Origin: Phytophthora colocasiae
Lineage: Eukaryota > Oomycota > Peronosporomycetes > Peronosporales > Peronosporaceae
Reading direction: 5' to 3'
DNA length: 64,000 nt
Assembly (NCBI GenBank): GCA_018806915.1
Contig: JAGKQI010000022.1
Location: 471,208-535,207 of the forward strand
Shown here: positions 33,627 to 43,341 of the stretch, in pieces
How the letters are laid out: each line of letters opens with the position of its first letter
How positions within the stretch are numbered: the first letter of the stretch is position 1
Translations under genes and position numbers: made by a program
The notes under the pieces: generated by a model
The model's database searches: none
Told to the model about the DNA's origin: nothing
Seen by the model: the letters and a program-made list of their open reading frames with translations, nothing else

Positions 33627-34863
33627 CATACGGCGTTTGACATTTTCCTTTTTCGCTTGGATCGCCTCGGCTTGGGTTCTGCTGGCGAGATTTCAACCAA
33701 TGCTCCTTCTGATTTGACCAATGCTGGGAGATTTTCGCAGTGGAGCCGTGATCAGGTGCAGCGCCTCTCCTAGACTCGGCTTCCTCCTCCAATGCTAACT
33801 GCCGCGAGATATGGTCACTGTCGTTAGCGTCCAGTGTGTCAATGTCGATGACGTGACGAGTGACTATCACTTTGTGTGCTTGAGGCAAATAGACGCGATA
33901 ACCCTTGGTTTCTTCGCTCTTGCCGACAATCTGCCCTGGTTGTGACCGCTTCTGAAGGTTCTTCTTGTTCGTGTCCACGAACACAGCGCAGGATGACCCG
34001 AATACAACGATGTCTTGCAGACTGGGTGCACGACCCGTCAGTATTTCCAGAGGGGACTTGCGACCTTCGTTTGCCCGGGTTGGGCTACGATTCAAGATAT
34101 AAGCTGCATATTCTGCAGCATCACCCCAGAAGCTGAGTGGTAACTCCGAGGCAAACAGCATGCAGCGCACCATGTTCATCACGGTGCGGTGCATGCTTTC
34201 TGCTTTCCCATTTGCCGCTTGGTTCTTGGTCTCGCTCTTTTGCTGCGCCACTCCAGACATCTTGCAGAACTCATCAACGTTGTTGTACTCCGCGCCGCCG
34301 TCTGTACGCAAGACATGAACCTTGCACTCAAAACGCTTCTCGAAGTTAATCAGGAAGTCCTTAAAGTATTTGGCTGCTTGATCCTTCGTCTTGGCCAAGA
34401 AGATCCTGCAGTAATTGGTCTTGTGGTCAACAAAGTTTACCAGGTAACGATTGCCACGACGGTCACGTGGGGTGATCGGGCCCTTCAGATCGCTACATAT
34501 GACCCCACCAACACGATCCACTGGTGCGTACGCTCCTGTATCTTGCTTCGGCTGGTCAGCGCGGGTTTGCTTGCTTTCCGCACATGTCGTGCAGCGACTT
34601 CGCTCATGACTCGTTATCGCTATCCCAGAGGCGGGATCCTTGGCTATACGCTCGATCGTGTCGTACGTCAGGTGTCCGAAACGAACATGAAACCCCTTCA
34701 GCGTGTCGTGTTGAACAGATTCCTTCTGAACGCCGCTGCTTTCATCAAGTACCGCACTCATGACCACCTCTTTTAGGTGCTTCTTCGGAGCTGAGGCTCC
34801 TTCCACCCGGGCCACCAACACGTTGGCCTTCATGTCGGCATAGAATACAACACGAGCAGGATC
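33627..34863 (-). pseudogene. Left half of the copia pol: integrase
   Basis: The minus-strand frame has the copia GAG-pre-integrase zinc motif (HVRFGHLTYDTI with C-x-x-C in RCTTCAESK). The integrase core follows, with Asp in ICSDLKGPI, Asp in VLRTDGGAEYNN and Glu in AANGKAESM, then the copia-typical PLSFWGDAAEYAAYILNRSP and PLEILTGRAPS. Its right half is at 8357-10065. It is bounded by E2 at one end and by E4 at the other (GGATC duplication at 34859-34863 and 42594-42598). Confidence 0.93.
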
Positions 34864-35186
34864 TGTAACGGGGTAAGAGGTACCGTCACTAGCGTACACT
34901 GTAGATATGAGAAAGCTCGTAATAATAAGCTCAAGTCTTGTCTTTTAGGGTAAAATCAACTCTGTTTATGTATTGGACGAGGCCGGAGGGCCCCCTTGCC
35001 CTTGTGAACCACTCAAATCTAAGTCTGTACCTGATTGGATGAAATGGATCTGGCTCCCCACTTTCAACCAATCAGAACATGACAGCAGGTCACACGCTAG
35101 CCGTGTGACTGCACCTACTTTAGTATATGTATCTATGTAGCTTCTACCTACTTATGTAAATGGCCCTTTACATCACCCTCCTCTCT
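34864..35186 (-). repeat. 3' LTR of E4 and polypurine tract
   Basis: A 309-bp LTR. On the minus strand AGAGAGGAGGGTGA (35186-35173) runs straight into TGTAAAGGGCC, the LTR start. It includes the inverted repeat GTCACACG/CGTGTGAC. Confidence 0.93.
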
Positions 35187-35229
35187 AAGTTGCGCTTAAG
35201 TAACTAAAGCGCGGACACGGAACTCTCGA

Positions 35230-35246
35230 GAACACACTCTTCAAAA
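35230..35246 (+). promoter_or_regulatory. Weak initiator-like site before the E4 aORF
   Basis: ACACACTCTTCAAAAA matches the oomycete Inr consensus at 10 of 16 places, keeping the CA-x-TYYNCAW core. It lies about 50 bp before the ATG at 35295. Confidence 0.3.
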
Positions 35247-35294
35247 ACGGCGACAGGTCCGACGACAACACTTGGCAGCGAGCGCCGAGCGACG

Positions 35295-36745
35295 ATGGCG
35301 ATGGCGAACCCAAGTGACAGAGACGCCGGGCGGCCGACGCTGAATCCGGCGCCGACGCTCGTGGCGGCGCCACACGCGATGGACCACGAACTCAAACCCT
35401 GGGAACTCTACAGCCTTCAAGGAGCAGAAGAACCTGAATCACTCGACTCGATGAAGCAGTACTTCACACGGTACCGCGCAGCGAAGAACAAGGGTACCAG
35501 CCACTCCTACTCGCACGACGCTCTCCAGCGTTCGTGGTGCGCCTTTATTCGTCGCTGGAACGCGACTCGACGCGAAGGGCGTCCGTTCGCGTCGTGGCTC
35601 GGAGCACGGGAGGAGCGTCGAGGCGAACACTCCATGGCGGACCTTCGGGAGCGCATCTGCGGCATGGCAGAGCGCGAGTGGCGCCTCTGCTACGTTCATC
35701 TGGTCGAAGGCTGCGAGAACTGCGAAACGACTCGCGATCGGCCGACGCGGGACGAATGGGAGAACCAGGTGCGAACCTGGCCTCTTTCGGAAGACGAGCG
35801 GCGCTGGATCGGACGCTTCGAGCGTTCGCGCTCGGAGCTGGAGCAGGCGCGCCTACGTCGTGGACGTGAGCGCTCTCGGAGCCGTAATCGTCATGACAGT
35901 CGCGGCCGAAGTCGCCGCGACCCTTCGCCGAAGTTTCATCGCAGCCGCAGTCGTGATCAAGGACGGCCTTCGGCTGGGGAACGCGGCTCTCCATCACGTC
36001 GTCGTTCGCCTTCGCCAGCGCGAGTGTGGACTCATACTCGCGCACAACATCCGGGATATCCTGCAGCAGGCGCCTACGCGGCTCCCACGTATCCTCCGCT
36101 GGCGAATATCCCAGCCAGCGGACGCGATAGTGCTTTTCGGGAGTACGCGCGTGGTTTCTCTTCGTCTTCGACGGCGTGGCCCTATCGCGAGGAACTTCCT
36201 CGCGACTCCGGCGGACATCATGATCTACGATACGCTCGGCAATCCAGCGCCGGTCTCCAGCCGCGTCAATCAGCGGGGGCGGACCATCCCGACGGTAGGG
36301 CGGAACATTGGGGCGCGACCCTTCGACTCGAATAGTCGCCGGTTTCGTCGGTTTCGTCGGCCTTGTCGACTCAGCAGCTACCTGCGCGCTCGGATCCTGC
36401 TGCGTCTGTGCAGCGGGTGACGATTGGGCAGTACCGGTTAATGATGGCCGAGGCAGAGCAGGCCCGGAACGATGCGCTGGACGCGCAGGATCTTGCGGAG
36501 AGCGCTCGCACTCAAGCGAGGTAGCGGCCGAAGCGTCTCAGCGTGATCGTCGCGCTCTGGTGGAGCGCCTCCGTCGACTGGAGAGGGCTGCGTTCGGGGC
36601 ACCGCAGGCGGAACAGTCTGCGCGTAAGCGGCAGGGGCTTGGGCCAAGCCGGAGTCAGCGTCGGCGTCATGGAAGATCGGACTACGAGCCCGCCCGCGGC
36701 GCTGCGGACGGGAGTCGGGGACAACAGCAGGAAGATACGGCTTGA
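35295..36745 (+). pseudogene. Antisense gene (aORF) of E4: helical domain, RS domain, coiled coil
   Basis: The first frame (35295-36335, 346 codons) has a helical domain (MKQYFTRYRAAKNKG, LQRSWCAFIRRWNATRR) related in pattern to E3. A run rich in Arg-Ser and Ser-Arg pairs follows (RERSRSRNRHDSRGRSRRD), then a Pro/Tyr/Ser region. After one in-frame TAG (36333-36335) the same frame goes on to 36524 with a coiled coil (MMAEAEQARNDALDAQDLAE). A shift near 36520 adds QRDRRALVERLRRLERAA. The part before 36030 overlaps no pol domain, so it is not a shadow; the rest runs antisense to the E4 chromodomain and the end of pol. RS-rich tails often bind RNA or splicing proteins, but no function is known here. 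Confidence 0.65.
36030..36285 (-). pseudogene. E4 chromodomain
   Basis: The minus strand reads RWIAERIVDHD, then HYRVRWLGYSPAEDTWEPRR and LLQDIPDVVREYE, a clear chromodomain aligned with that of E3. The integrase frame stops upstream at 36438, so the domain is cut off from pol by a stop or frameshift. Confidence 0.7.
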
Positions 36746-38126
36746 GGCGCCCGACGTAGAACGTCGGGTGGAGACGCATAGCAGTAGGTATGTCTAGCGT
36801 GTAGGCGTCCCCCAGCACTTTAATAACCTTGAATGGACCGATATATCTTGGCGCCAGCTTATTCGCGCCAAGGTTCGTAATTGCTGTCGCTTGGATTCCG
36901 GTGGTCGACAGAAGGACTCGGTCACCCTTGTGGAAAACGCTCGTGTTCTTCCGGCCTCGCTGGTCTGCGTATTCTTTCTGCTTGTCTACCGCAGACTGCA
37001 GCGCATCACGCACGAATCTCGTGATGGCTTGACGACGTAACATGAACTCCGATACCGCTGCGGAGTCGATCGGCGAAGCAACTTCGCGTAGGGCGAAGTT
37101 GGCCGCTGGTGACCCGGCAGGGTCAGATGCGGGCGCGGTGTCAGTTGATCTTCTAGCCTTCGAGCGCGTCCGGGATGCAATTCCGCATGCGGCTGTTGAC
37201 GTAACCGGCAATTCCGCGCCCACCGGTACTGCTACCGGTGGAACCGACGCCACAGTGGTGTTGCGATTGCCTCGCGCCTCGGCTTCACTCGACACTAGTG
37301 CCGGGCGGGTCGGCACTGCATCCATTTCTCCCCCACCAAGAGTGGAGCGTGTGGAGTCGGGAGAAGTCCCGAATGCGAGCGTCGCTGGAACGCGCGGATG
37401 CCGCGCGTTGTTGATGAAGAACGGCGTCAAACCTGTCGACGCATGGACTGCGTTGTTGATAGCGAACTCGGCGAGCGGCAGGAACGTACTCCACGACGGG
37501 AACGACGTGGCGTAGCTTCGAAGGACGTCCTCAACGACTCGGTTGACGCGCTCCGTTTGCCCATCCGTTTCAGGATGAGCTGCCGTCGACATCAACAAGC
37601 GCGTACCAAGCAGTTCGAACAATCGATCCCAGAAGGTCGATGTAAAGCGAGGGTCGCGGTCAGAGACGATGGATTCCGGCAGGCCATGATGCCGAAACAC
37701 GAGGTCAAGGAACAGGGACGCCGTCGTTTCAGCTGTCACTTGGGCCTCGACTGGAGCAAGACGGACCATCTTGCTAAAGCGATCGACGATGACAAGGGCG
37801 CCCGTGCGACCCTGATCGTCCGATGGAAGGCCGAAGACGAAGTCCATGCTAACGGATCGCCACGCTTCCGTGGCGATGGGCAACGGGCGCAACGGAGCTT
37901 GCGATGATGGGGCTGGCTTGACACGCTGGCAAGTCTCGCAAGTCCGAACCCATTTGCGAATCCACTTGTACATCCTAGGCCAATAGAAGTCCCTCGAAAT
38001 CGCCGCGAATGTCTTCTCGCGGCCCAAGTGGCCACCCACAGGAGCGTCATGATATTCATGGACGAGACGAGCACGAAGGTCGTCATCGGCGGGGATGACG
38101 ACGCGCGGAGGATCGAAGGTGTCCAT
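36438..38126 (-). CDS. E4 pol, integrase block (open frame)
   Basis: The 562-codon open frame has the integrase zinc domain (YHDAPVGGHLG, CETCQRVKPA), the core with Asp (MDFVFGLPSD), Asp (VSDRDPRF) and Glu (DGQTERVNRV), and the integrase C-terminus (APRYIGPFKV, HPTFYVGRLKPY). It is uninterrupted but separated from RNase H by a TAA near 38130 and from its chromodomain by a stop at 36438. It can only be made as part of a longer polyprotein, so this copy is not functional alone. Confidence 0.85.
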   Translation of the reverse strand: MDTFDPPRVVIPADDDLRARLVHEYHDAPVGGHLGREKTFAAISRDFYWPRMYKWIRKWVRTCETCQRVKPAPSSQAPLRPLPIATEAWRSVSMDFVFGLPSDDQGRTGALVIVDRFSKMVRLAPVEAQVTAETTASLFLDLVFRHHGLPESIVSDRDPRFTSTFWDRLFELLGTRLLMSTAAHPETDGQTERVNRVVEDVLRSYATSFPSWSTFLPLAEFAINNAVHASTGLTPFFINNARHPRVPATLAFGTSPDSTRSTLGGGEMDAVPTRPALVSSEAEARGNRNTTVASVPPVAVPVGAELPVTSTAACGIASRTRSKARRSTDTAPASDPAGSPAANFALREVASPIDSAAVSEFMLRRQAITRFVRDALQSAVDKQKEYADQRGRKNTSVFHKGDRVLLSTTGIQATAITNLGANKLAPRYIGPFKVIKVLGDAYTLDIPTAMRLHPTFYVGRLKPYLPAVVPDSRPQRRGRARSPIFHDADADSGLAQAPAAYAQTVPPAVPRTQPSPVDGGAPPERDDHAETLRPLPRLSASALRKILRVQRIVPGLLCLGHH

Positions 38127-38129
38127 TGT

Positions 38130-40321
38130 TTATGTCAACAATGGGCCATCGAGTTGGTATCGCTCGATGTGACTGCGCGTAGGGCGTGTCAGTTGCTTCG
38201 ATGTCTCCGCACTCGGAGTACGGAGGTGCGCGATGATGTTGGCGTAGAACGGATCGTGCTCGTACGCGTCAGCAATCTGCTGACGCAGGGCCAGGACTGG
38301 AGAAGTGGTCGTCGCGTTGATACCCAGAGCGACGCAACAGGCGCAGCTTTCATCTTCGTCATCGTCGTCAGCAAGTTGCTGATCGACTTGTCGCCGTGGG
38401 TCGTAGTCTGGGCGGCGGGACAGCGCGTCGGCAAGGATGTTGTTCTTGCCGGGTTTGTAGTGCACCACGAAGTTGTATTCGGAGAAGAACGAGAGCCATC
38501 GCGCCATGCGCTGGGACAGGTGTGGAGTCTTCATCGCGGTGCGCAGCGACGCGTGATCTGTATACACGGCAAACGTCTGTTCTTCGAGCAAATACACCCG
38601 GAATTTGATCAGGGCGTAGCGCATAGCGAGGAGTTCCTTGTCGTGGACGGGGTAATTCTTCTCGGCAGGCTTCATTTGTCGTGACTGGAAGCTCACGACG
38701 CGCTCGTGGCCCTCATCGTCGAACTGCATCAGCGCACAGCCGATTGCGAAGTCGCTCGCGTCGCACACGACATGGAACGGTTTCGTGTGATCCGGAAGCA
38801 TCAGGATCGGCGCCTCCGCCAAGCTCTTCTTCACGGAATCAAACGCAGCTTGGTGGTCGGGGGACCACAGCCACGTCGCGTCCTTTTTCAGCAGTGAAGA
38901 CAGTGGTTGGATCAGCCCGGCGTAGTTCTTTGTGTACTTGGGAGATAGTTCGCCAGACACAACCACTGACGCAGCTCCGTGGGGTTCTTGGGAGTCGGCC
39001 AAGAACAGATCGAGGTGACCTTCTCCGGATCTGCGCGGACGCCGTCCTTTCTCACGTGACAGCCGAGCACGGGAATCTCCGGCGCACAGAAGATGCACTT
39101 CTTCAAATTCGCGTACAGCTTGTTCTCGCGCATCACTTGGAATACCTGCCTCAAGTGTCGAAGGTGAACCTCGAGAGCGCTGAGGTTGCCCTCAGCGCGG
39201 CTGTGCACGAAGATGTCGTCGAAGTAGCTCGGCGCAAAGTCGCGGAGCGGGCGGAGTACGTGAGACACCATGCGGTTGAACGTGGCTGGGGCGTTCTTCA
39301 GTCCCTGTGGCATCACGAGCCACTCCCAAAGCATTCCGCTGGGGGTGCTTACTGCCGTGAGGGGTATGTCCCTGGACCTCATCAAGATCTGGTAGAAGCC
39401 ATCCGTCAGGTCGATGGCGCTATAGATGACGCTACCTGACATGGAGTCGAGGACCATGTCCTACCGCGGGATCGGGGTCTGCGCCGGGATGGTAGCGTCG
39501 TTCAGCTTATTGAACGCGTGGACGATGCGCCAGCCGCCTGTCGCCTTCTTCACACAGAACGTGGGGCTAGAGTGTGGGGAGGTGCTCTCGCGGACGTGAC
39601 CGGCCAGGCGGCGTTTTTCGAAGAACTCGTCGATGGCCTTGACCTGGTCTCGCGGCAGTGGCCACTGCCGCGTCACGCAGTACTTCGTCCCGGGCGCGAG
39701 GTCGATCTCGTGCCAAACTCCGCGGTCCGCCGGAAGCTCGGCGGGGATCTCATCCGGGAACACGTCTTGAAACTCGCGCGCGGTGTCGTAGATTGGGTTA
39801 CCCGACTCCTTCAGCGCCTCCCAGGACTGTGCTGCGAATCGTTCTTCGCGGGCAGACTTTGGTTCAGCATTACCCGGTCGCGACGACGCGTCGTCACCGC
39901 TGAGTGCGTGAAGACCCTCGACTGTCGCGCTGGCCTCGGTGACCAAGCACACTTGCTCGATGTCACCGGCCTTGAGATCGCGAAGGAAGCTTTTCCACGA
40001 GAGGCCGGGGAGCCGCGTGATCCCGCGAGCGTCGCGAGGGGGACTCGCGACTTCGATGACCCGCGTGCCCCGTGGAGCACCCTCCATGTATTCGACAGCG
40101 CAGACATATTCTTTCTGGGGAGGTGCGGCGTCAGCGTTGGTCCGTGGCTTGAGACGCCGTTTGGATTTCCTCCTCCTCCTCCTCGAAGACCTCGAGCATG
40201 AGCTTGAGGTGGACGGCTCACTGGTACTGGACGACACATCGTCGCTATCGCTGGACGATATTCCACCCTCCTCTAGGTGCGGAGTGTCGCGTGCGTCCGC
40301 ACCGGAAGTATGCGGGAGCAC
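38130..40321 (-). pseudogene. E4 pol: reverse transcriptase and RNase H, with a stop and a frameshift
   Basis: The frame 40321-39461 has a Ser/Arg-rich linker and the start of RT (RQWPLPRDQ, IPAQTPIPR). A TAG at 39458-39460 replaces a Lys codon. The next frame (39457-38912) has YSAIDLTDGFYQ and SYFDDIFVHS, then slips near 38945. RNase H follows (VVCDASDFAIG, YPVHDKELLAMRYAL, YTDHASLRTA), ending at 38130. Confidence 0.9.
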
Positions 40322-40324
40322 CGC

Positions 40325-40560
40325 TTGCTCGACCGCTTCGTTGATACTCGGGAGCCCACGTCACTCGACCGCTTTGTTGATATTCGGGAGCCCACGTCGC
40401 TCGACCGCTTCGTTGATACTCGGGAGCCCACGTCGCTCGACCGCTTCGTTGATATTCGGGAGCCCACGTCGCTCGACCGCTTCGTTGATGTTCGGGAGCC
40501 CACGTCGCTCGACCGCCTCGTTGGATCGCGGGAGCCGCTTTCGCTCGACCGCCTTCGCAG
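40325..40560 (-). repeat. 36-bp tandem coding repeat in E4
   Basis: About six units of 36 bp encode NEAVERRGLPNI and variants, between protease and RT. In one unit CGA has become TGA (stop at 40361-40363). Confidence 0.9.
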
Positions 40561-41245
40561 CAACCTCGCTTCGCTGCGAGGTTCCGCGTTCATTCGTCGG
40601 TTCATCCAACAACACCGCACACGCCATACAGAGAGGGCCATCGCTCGCTCTGTGTAGGGCATGCGTCGTGGACCGTTCGTCCACGACGGTGACGTGGGGC
40701 CAATCAGTAGGAGCGACCAGGAGATGCGTGAAAACTTCACTCACATCGTAGTCGGCTCGGCGCTTGACTGACCGGGCCAGCCAGTCGATTTTCGGTTGAT
40801 ACCGTGCCAGCCACGGTATGCCCAGGATGCAGTCGAACGCGTAGTTCATCTCGATCACCAGAAAGTCGTCGTTGCTACGGAACTCGTCGAACGTGTACGG
40901 CAGCGTGATATCACGCCGTGGGACACGGTGTGGCTTGCCGTCAGCGAGCTTAATGACGACGACGCCGGGACCCTCGCGGACGGGTATGCTAGAGGGAAGG
41001 AGCGGTAAACACGAGGCGCGGAAGAAATTGTTCGTTGCGCCCGAATCCAGGAGCGCACGGAGAGGACGCCGCGCGCCGGCGACGTGTAGGCTGACGATGA
41101 TCAGTCTGTGGTCGCCGCTGGCGGTGGTGGCGTTGAAGTGTGCGTGAAGCACGGGAGGGCTAGGAGACCGGGCTGCCACCGGGGGACCCGGACCTCCGTT
41201 CCAACCAGTAGGTCGCCCCGCACCTACTGGTCCCGGTCGTTTTTT
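40361..41245 (-). pseudogene. E4 pol: protease and repeat linker
   Basis: Starting at the frameshift site, the product has the aspartic protease (ALLDSGATNNFF) and the ILGIPWLARYQP end motif. The 36-bp repeat array follows, in which a C-to-T change makes a premature TGA at 40361. The rest of pol continues at 40321. Protease itself looks whole. Confidence 0.87.
41204..41245 (-). promoter_or_regulatory. -1 ribosomal frameshift signal of E4
   Basis: The minus strand reads AAAAAAC (41245-41239) in gag phase, a 7-nt spacer, then ACCAGTAGG and CCTACTGGT (41231-41223 and 41212-41204) around a loop holding GCGGGGCG. The gag TAG is in the stem. Confidence 0.87.
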
Positions 41246-42243
41246 GGATGAGCGACCAGGAATTCGTCGTCGGCGTGAGCGACTGCAGCGTGCACCGGCG
41301 CAGGCGCGCGGCATACAGCCGCGCGATGACCCAACTTCCCACAACGATGGCAAGTTAGTGAACGGGAATTGCGACTGCGTCGCGAGTAGTACCGCCGGTT
41401 ATTCTCCGCGGCTTCGACAGCGTCAATTTCCATTGGCTCGGGCATCGCTGCCCGAGCGTCCGCCGGTAATTGTCGAGAGTACGAAGCGGATACCGTATAG
41501 TCCTCGCGCAATGCGAGGGCGAACGCTTCTTCCAGCGACTTCGGCTCGGAGCGCGTGAGAGAATATCGCGTCATTCCTTCTCGCATGCCGAACACGAAGA
41601 CGTGGACCTGCGAAGCCATGTCGATGGGGCTCGTGACGATGCACGAGGCCAGGTGACGAGTTTTCTGCACGTAGTCGCGCATAGACAGCTTGCCCTGCTT
41701 CAACGCGAAGAACTCCGCACGCATCCGCGATTCATCTTGCGGAGGCTCGAACGCAAGTCGAAGGTCTTTCTGGAGACTGTCCAAACTCGGGAAGGCGTGT
41801 TGGTCCACAACAAGCTTGCCGAGAGCCCACTCCTTCGCCTTGCCCGACAAACGCGACAGGAGGAAGTTCACTTTTGCCGTTGGCGTCTCGATCAGTCTCG
41901 AGGCGATGGCGATGTCGATCTCCCTGAACCAGCGGTTCAGGGGTAGTCGGTCTTGGCCGGCGCCGGAATACATCGACGTCTCCATCTTCACCGCGTCGTT
42001 CCGGGAGAAATGCGAGGGAGTTGACACTCGCCGCTTAGCATCGGCGAGCTCGCGTTCCATAAACTCTTGGGCAGCCTGGCGTTGTTGGTCGGCAGTCGCT
42101 GAGCTCAACAGCGACGTGACGACGAACTCGCCGGACACGGCAGCGAGGCGGTGAAGGGCTTCCCACTCAACCCGGGTGAGGTGGGGAAAACTTGTGTGGT
42201 CAAGGGTTACACCGGACCCTTCGGACATCAGGACTTGGCTCAT
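41224..42243 (-). CDS. E4 gag, intact
   Basis: A 339-residue gag. It has the capsid-like retrotransposon gag domain ([38 protein letters not shown]), the PEPMEID motif and a CCHC knuckle ([14 protein letters not shown]). It resembles the E3 gag in length and layout. The stop is in the frameshift hairpin and the C-terminus is read through the slippery AAA AAC. The ATG at 42243 is about 20 bases after the primer site. Confidence 0.92.
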   Translation of the reverse strand: MSQVLMSEGSGVTLDHTSFPHLTRVEWEALHRLAAVSGEFVVTSLLSSATADQQRQAAQEFMERELADAKRRVSTPSHFSRNDAVKMETSMYSGAGQDRLPLNRWFREIDIAIASRLIETPTAKVNFLLSRLSGKAKEWALGKLVVDQHAFPSLDSLQKDLRLAFEPPQDESRMRAEFFALKQGKLSMRDYVQKTRHLASCIVTSPIDMASQVHVFVFGMREGMTRYSLTRSEPKSLEEAFALALREDYTVSASYSRQLPADARAAMPEPMEIDAVEAAENNRRYYSRRSRNSRSLTCHRCGKLGHRAAVCRAPAPVHAAVAHADDEFLVAHPKNDRDQ

Positions 42244-42263
42244 CTTGGTCTTGGACGTTGGAA

Positions 42264-42593
42264 GGACTACTAAGTGCTACCAGGTGTAACGGGGTAAGAG
42301 GTACCGTCACTAGCGTACACTGTAGATAAGAGGAAGCTCGTACTAATAAGCTCAGGTCTTGTCTTTTAGGGTAAAATCAACTCTGTTTATGTATTGGACG
42401 AGGCCGGAGGGCCCCCTTGCCCTTGTGAACCACTCAAATCTAAGTCTGTATCTAATTGGATGAAATGGATCTGGCTCCCCACTTTCAACCAATCAGAACA
42501 TGACAGCAGGTCACACGCTAGCCGTGTGACTGCACCTACTTTAGTATATGTATCTATGTAGCTTCTACCTACTTATGTAAATGGCCCTTTACA
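42264..42593 (-). repeat. 5' LTR of E4 and primer binding site
   Basis: The LTR is 42285-42593. On the minus strand it is followed after CC by TGGTAGCACTTAGTAGTCC (42282-42264), the primer site shared with E1 and E3. Confidence 0.92.
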
Positions 42594-42634
42594 GGATCCC
42601 CTTTCGTCACGGCGAGGTTCCCGTTGACTTCACA
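42594..42634 (-). pseudogene. Short copia piece between E4 and E5
   Basis: 41 bp that continue the copia frame beyond E4, starting with the GGATC duplication. The next copia bases are missing because E5 begins at 42635. Confidence 0.75.
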
Positions 42635-43058
42635 TGCAGCGGGGCTGCGTAGGTGTGCACGGCACAGAGGAAGTTTGGTTGACTCGTAGAGTCCTGCTTG
42701 CAAGGCACTAGCCTTCGGTTCTATACAAGAACCAAGTAGTCCACTAAATACGGGACTCTCACAATCAGTGTCCCTATAATAAAGGAACTAACACTAATTA
42801 TGTAAAATGCAAACGGATTTTTATTTATTTTATTGTCCTAATCCTGAATATAACGGATTTAGTATCTAACATACTAAATCCTAATCAAATGCAATGTGTG
42901 GCTCTGAGCTAACAGCCAGCAACTGGCTACATATGTGACGTGTGAGAAACACTATGTGTCGTACACGGATCTGTGACTTGTGACCTGGATGGTGTATACC
43001 ACACCTATTGTAGCCAAGGCGCGCAGCGCCGTGTAACGCCGTTACACCCTCCCCCACC
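42635..43058 (-). repeat. 3' LTR of E5 and polypurine tract
   Basis: A 412-bp LTR, clearly related to but older than the E1/E2 LTRs. GGTGGGGGAGGG is next to it on the minus strand. Confidence 0.88.
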
Positions 43059-43179
43059 AAACCGTGGATACAGAGTATCTACAACTGTAGACATAACTGC
43101 CTTGTCAAGGCCTGTCACCGGCAACTTTCCGATAAAAGAAATCTCTCAACGAGAGTGCGCGGGCGCGCTGGCTCAACGA

Positions 43180-43195
43180 GCACATTCTCCAATTC
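43180..43195 (+). promoter_or_regulatory. Oomycete initiator match before the E5 aORF
   Basis: GCACATTCTCCAATTC fits the Inr consensus GCTCATTYYNCAWTTT at 14 of 16 positions. No ATG lies between it and the aORF ATG at 43342. Confidence 0.6.
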
Positions 43196-43341
43196 TCCCC
43201 AGCGAGCCAACCGCTCCTGAGGTGTCCCGTGACCAGGCGTCTACGCCCCAGCGCCTCAGCGCTTTCCGGTCTGAGCCCTCGGCTCCTCTCACGCTCTCCG
43301 TTTCGGAGTATTTCGCGGCGTCTCGCCTTCGCTACGGAGCG

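Larger units (their letters stand above)
34864..42593 (-). mobile_element. E4: gypsy retrotransposon inserted in the copia element
   Basis: It is 7,730 bp with GGATC on both sides. LTRs are 309 bp each (34864-35172 and 42285-42593), about 2 percent different (six substitutions). The primer site is at 42264-42282 and the polypurine tract at 35173-35186. Gag is intact and pol has two premature stops and a few frameshifts. An antisense gene lies before the 3' LTR. Confidence 0.95.

Noticed and set aside
39518..40201. 227-codon plus-strand frame across E4 RT
   Set aside because: Antisense shadow of the RT start and its Ser/Arg linker. It is not in the aORF position and has no promoter-like site.
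40277..40657. Plus-strand repeat protein over the 36-bp array
   Set aside because: Units of 36 bp are open in all frames on both strands; pol uses the minus strand.
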